NCBI GenBank assembly: GCA_934621665.1
Contig: CAKTUT010000104.1
Span: 1 to 6,240, forward strand
Direction: 5' to 3'
Origin: an uncultured Oscillospiraceae bacterium
GTDB lineage: Bacteria; Bacillota; Clostridia; Oscillospirales; Oscillospiraceae
Length of the DNA stretch: 6,240 nucleotides
Shown in pieces: positions 5,633 to 6,240 of this stretch. A model generated the notes under the pieces. That model was not told the DNA's origin. It saw nothing but the letters and a program-made list of their open reading frames with translations, and did no database searches. A program made the position numbers and the translations under genes. The stretch's first letter is position 1, and each line of letters begins with the position of its first letter.

Positions 5633-5637
5633 AAGAG

Positions 5638-5669
5638 AAAAAGTTTCAACTTTTTTCCCTGCGCGGGAA
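5638..5669 (+). terminator. Probable terminator of the SLC1 gene
   Basis: Five bases after the stop, AAAAAGT (5638-5644), loop TTCA, ACTTTTT (5649-5655) forms a weak AT stem ending in a run of six Ts. It is followed at once by TTCCC-N5-GGGAA (5655-5669). CTGCG (5659-5663) can instead pair with CGCAG (5675-5679), so the folds compete. Termination is likely but the exact active structure is unsure. Confidence 0.45.
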
Positions 5670-5680
5670 TGCTTCGCAGA

Positions 5681-5712
5681 CCTACTTTTTCTGTTGCGCC
5701 AGAAAAAGTAGG
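5681..5712. repeat. 13-bp perfect hairpin with A5/T5 arms
   Basis: CCTACTTTTTCTG (5681-5693), loop TTGCGC, CAGAAAAAGTAGG (5700-5712). The T-run is inside the stem and no T-run follows, so this is not a standard terminator. It is strand-symmetric and has the look of a short interspersed palindromic repeat. Confidence 0.65.
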
Positions 5713-5857
5713 CAAAAAGAGGCGCTGGAGACGTCAATTAGCGCACTTGCGCGCAGAATTTTATGAAACGCCCTATTCGGGCGCAGATTTGCAACGATGC
5801 TTATGGCTTGCAGTGCTGACGAATGTACTACACGCAATAGTCGATAGCCAGAGACGG

Positions 5858-5884
5858 ATTTCGATTCTGCTCTGTAATCGAAAT
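5858..5884. repeat. 9-bp inverted repeat
   Basis: ATTTCGATT (5858-5866) and AATCGAAAT (5876-5884) are perfectly complementary around a 9-base loop. AT-rich, no clear function. Confidence 0.4.
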
Positions 5885-5906
5885 ACTGTATACATCACGG
5901 TTGTGC

Positions 5907-5944
5907 TCTTGTAGGGGCGGATGTGGGCATCCGCCCCTACAAGA
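5907..5944. repeat. 17-bp perfect palindromic repeat, GTAGGGGCGG type
   Basis: Left arm 5907-5923 (with GTAGGGGCGGATG) and right arm 5928-5944 (CATCCGCCCCTAC) are fully complementary around the loop TGGG. Palindromes with GTAGGGGCGG/CCGCCCCTAC arms recur between genes in many Clostridia genomes, to my knowledge without a settled function. An AT palindrome ATTTTCGAAAAT (5944-5955) abuts its right end. Confidence 0.7.
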
Positions 5945-5958
5945 TTTTCGAAAATTGA

Positions 5959-6009
5959 AACGCACCTGCGTATTTGTCGGAAATTCTCCGGCGAATACGT
6001 AGGTGCGTT
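5959..6009. repeat. Long hairpin of about 22 bp
   Basis: AACGCACCTGCGTATT (5959-5974) pairs with AATACGTAGGTGCGTT (5994-6009) with a single G-U pair. TGTCGG (5975-5980) and CCGGCG (5988-5993) extend the stem inward with two more G-U pairs, leaving the loop AAATTCT. As G-U pairs replace Watson-Crick pairs on the plus-strand RNA, a structured transcript in that sense is conceivable. No T-run follows. Confidence 0.6.
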
Positions 6010-6074
6010 ATGTTTATCGTGGCAGTCGATTCGCCAGTGTTCTTGCGTGGCTACGACTATCATTGGGAGCGCTG

Positions 6075-6113
6075 TTCTATACAGGCGGCGCTGTAGCTTA
6101 ATCCTGTAGAGAG
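6075..6113. repeat. Imperfect inverted repeat
   Basis: TTCTATACAGG (6075-6085) and CCTGTAGAGAG (6103-6113) pair with one mismatch and one G-U around a 17-base loop. It partly resembles a tRNA D-arm but no tRNA can be completed. Confidence 0.3.
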
Positions 6114-6170
6114 AATACCGTGTGCTGGCCGCAATGTACAATTTTGGTGCGCACCGTTGTGCTATCGAAA

Positions 6171-6200
6171 GCAGGAGCGGACAGCGTCGTCCGCTCCTGC
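6171..6200. repeat. 12-bp perfect hairpin
   Basis: GCAGGAGCGGAC (6171-6182), loop AGCGTC, GTCCGCTCCTGC (6189-6200). GC-rich and strand-symmetric, without a T-run. It is similar in kind, not in sequence, to the palindrome at 5907-5944. Confidence 0.6.
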
Positions 6201-6240
6201 AACGGATTCACAGACATTCTGCCCCCGCTCAGTCGGCGGA

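Larger units (their letters stand above)
5633..6240. other. Non-coding, hairpin-rich right end
   Basis: These 608 bases hold no frame with both a credible ribosome site and recognisable protein sequence. Instead there are at least five sizeable inverted repeats (5681-5712, 5858-5884, 5907-5944, 5959-6009, 6171-6200) and several smaller ones, such as CGCCC/GGGCG at 5769-5783 and GGTGCGCACC at 6146-6155. This looks like an accumulation of intergenic palindromic repeats and possibly eroded sequence. Flanks of any single element and target duplications are not evident. The window ends inside this region. Confidence 0.6.

Noticed and set aside
5773..6141. Minus-strand 122-codon frame in the right intergenic region
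   Set aside because: It spans two long palindromes, has no clear ribosome site and no recognisable composition or motif.
6086..6160. tRNA-like stretch, with TAGCTTAAT then GTAGAG like a D-arm
   Set aside because: The D-loop lacks the GG pair, there is no plausible anticodon stem and no TTCRA-type T-loop downstream, and the acceptor arms do not pair.
5633..6240. CRISPR array or insertion sequence
   Set aside because: The hairpins differ in sequence and spacing, there are no regular direct repeats, and no transposase fragment or target duplication is visible.

Overview
The window looks like chromosomal DNA from a Clostridia-type Firmicute, most likely a gut member of the Oscillospirales. This rests on the AGGAGG-type ribosome binding sites 6 to 8 bases before every chosen start, sigma-A style promoters with near-consensus -10 boxes, the DUF134-NifX fusion architecture, and moderately GC-rich coding DNA set in AT-rich intergenic DNA. 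No transposase, integrase, phage gene, rRNA, convincing tRNA or CRISPR array is visible. The organism call is inference.

Layout: 138-911 (+) is a DUF134 helix-turn-helix domain fused to a NifX-like metal-cofactor domain with a His/Cys-rich tail. Its promoter (78-106) overlaps a 14-base palindrome. 912-1359 has no convincing gene but is dense in signals: a terminator (991-1020) whose loop doubles as a -35 box, a 13-base palindrome, a second strong terminator (1091-1129) that could close a small RNA of about 90 nt, another palindrome, and the promoter of the next gene. 1360-1977 (+) is a Nudix hydrolase. It converges, across a shared 13-bp bidirectional terminator, on 2067-3335 (-), an ArsB/NhaD-type ion transporter. 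Upstream of that, 3437-4096 (-) is an uncharacterised zinc-ribbon membrane protein with its own promoter and terminator. It is divergent from 4379-5632 (+), an SLC1-family amino-acid:cation symporter whose binding site lacks the arginine used for acidic substrates. 5633-6240 is non-coding and full of long perfect or near-perfect hairpins, probably a cluster of intergenic palindromic repeats.

The genes appear to be separate single-gene transcription units, not one pathway: each coding region has its own promoter, terminator or both. The common thread is housekeeping metal, nucleotide and solute handling. No complete new system is evident. The most interesting points are the possible dual product from the DUF134-NifX frame, the nested promoter/terminator unit at 991-1129, the changed SLC1 substrate site, and the hairpin cluster at the right end.
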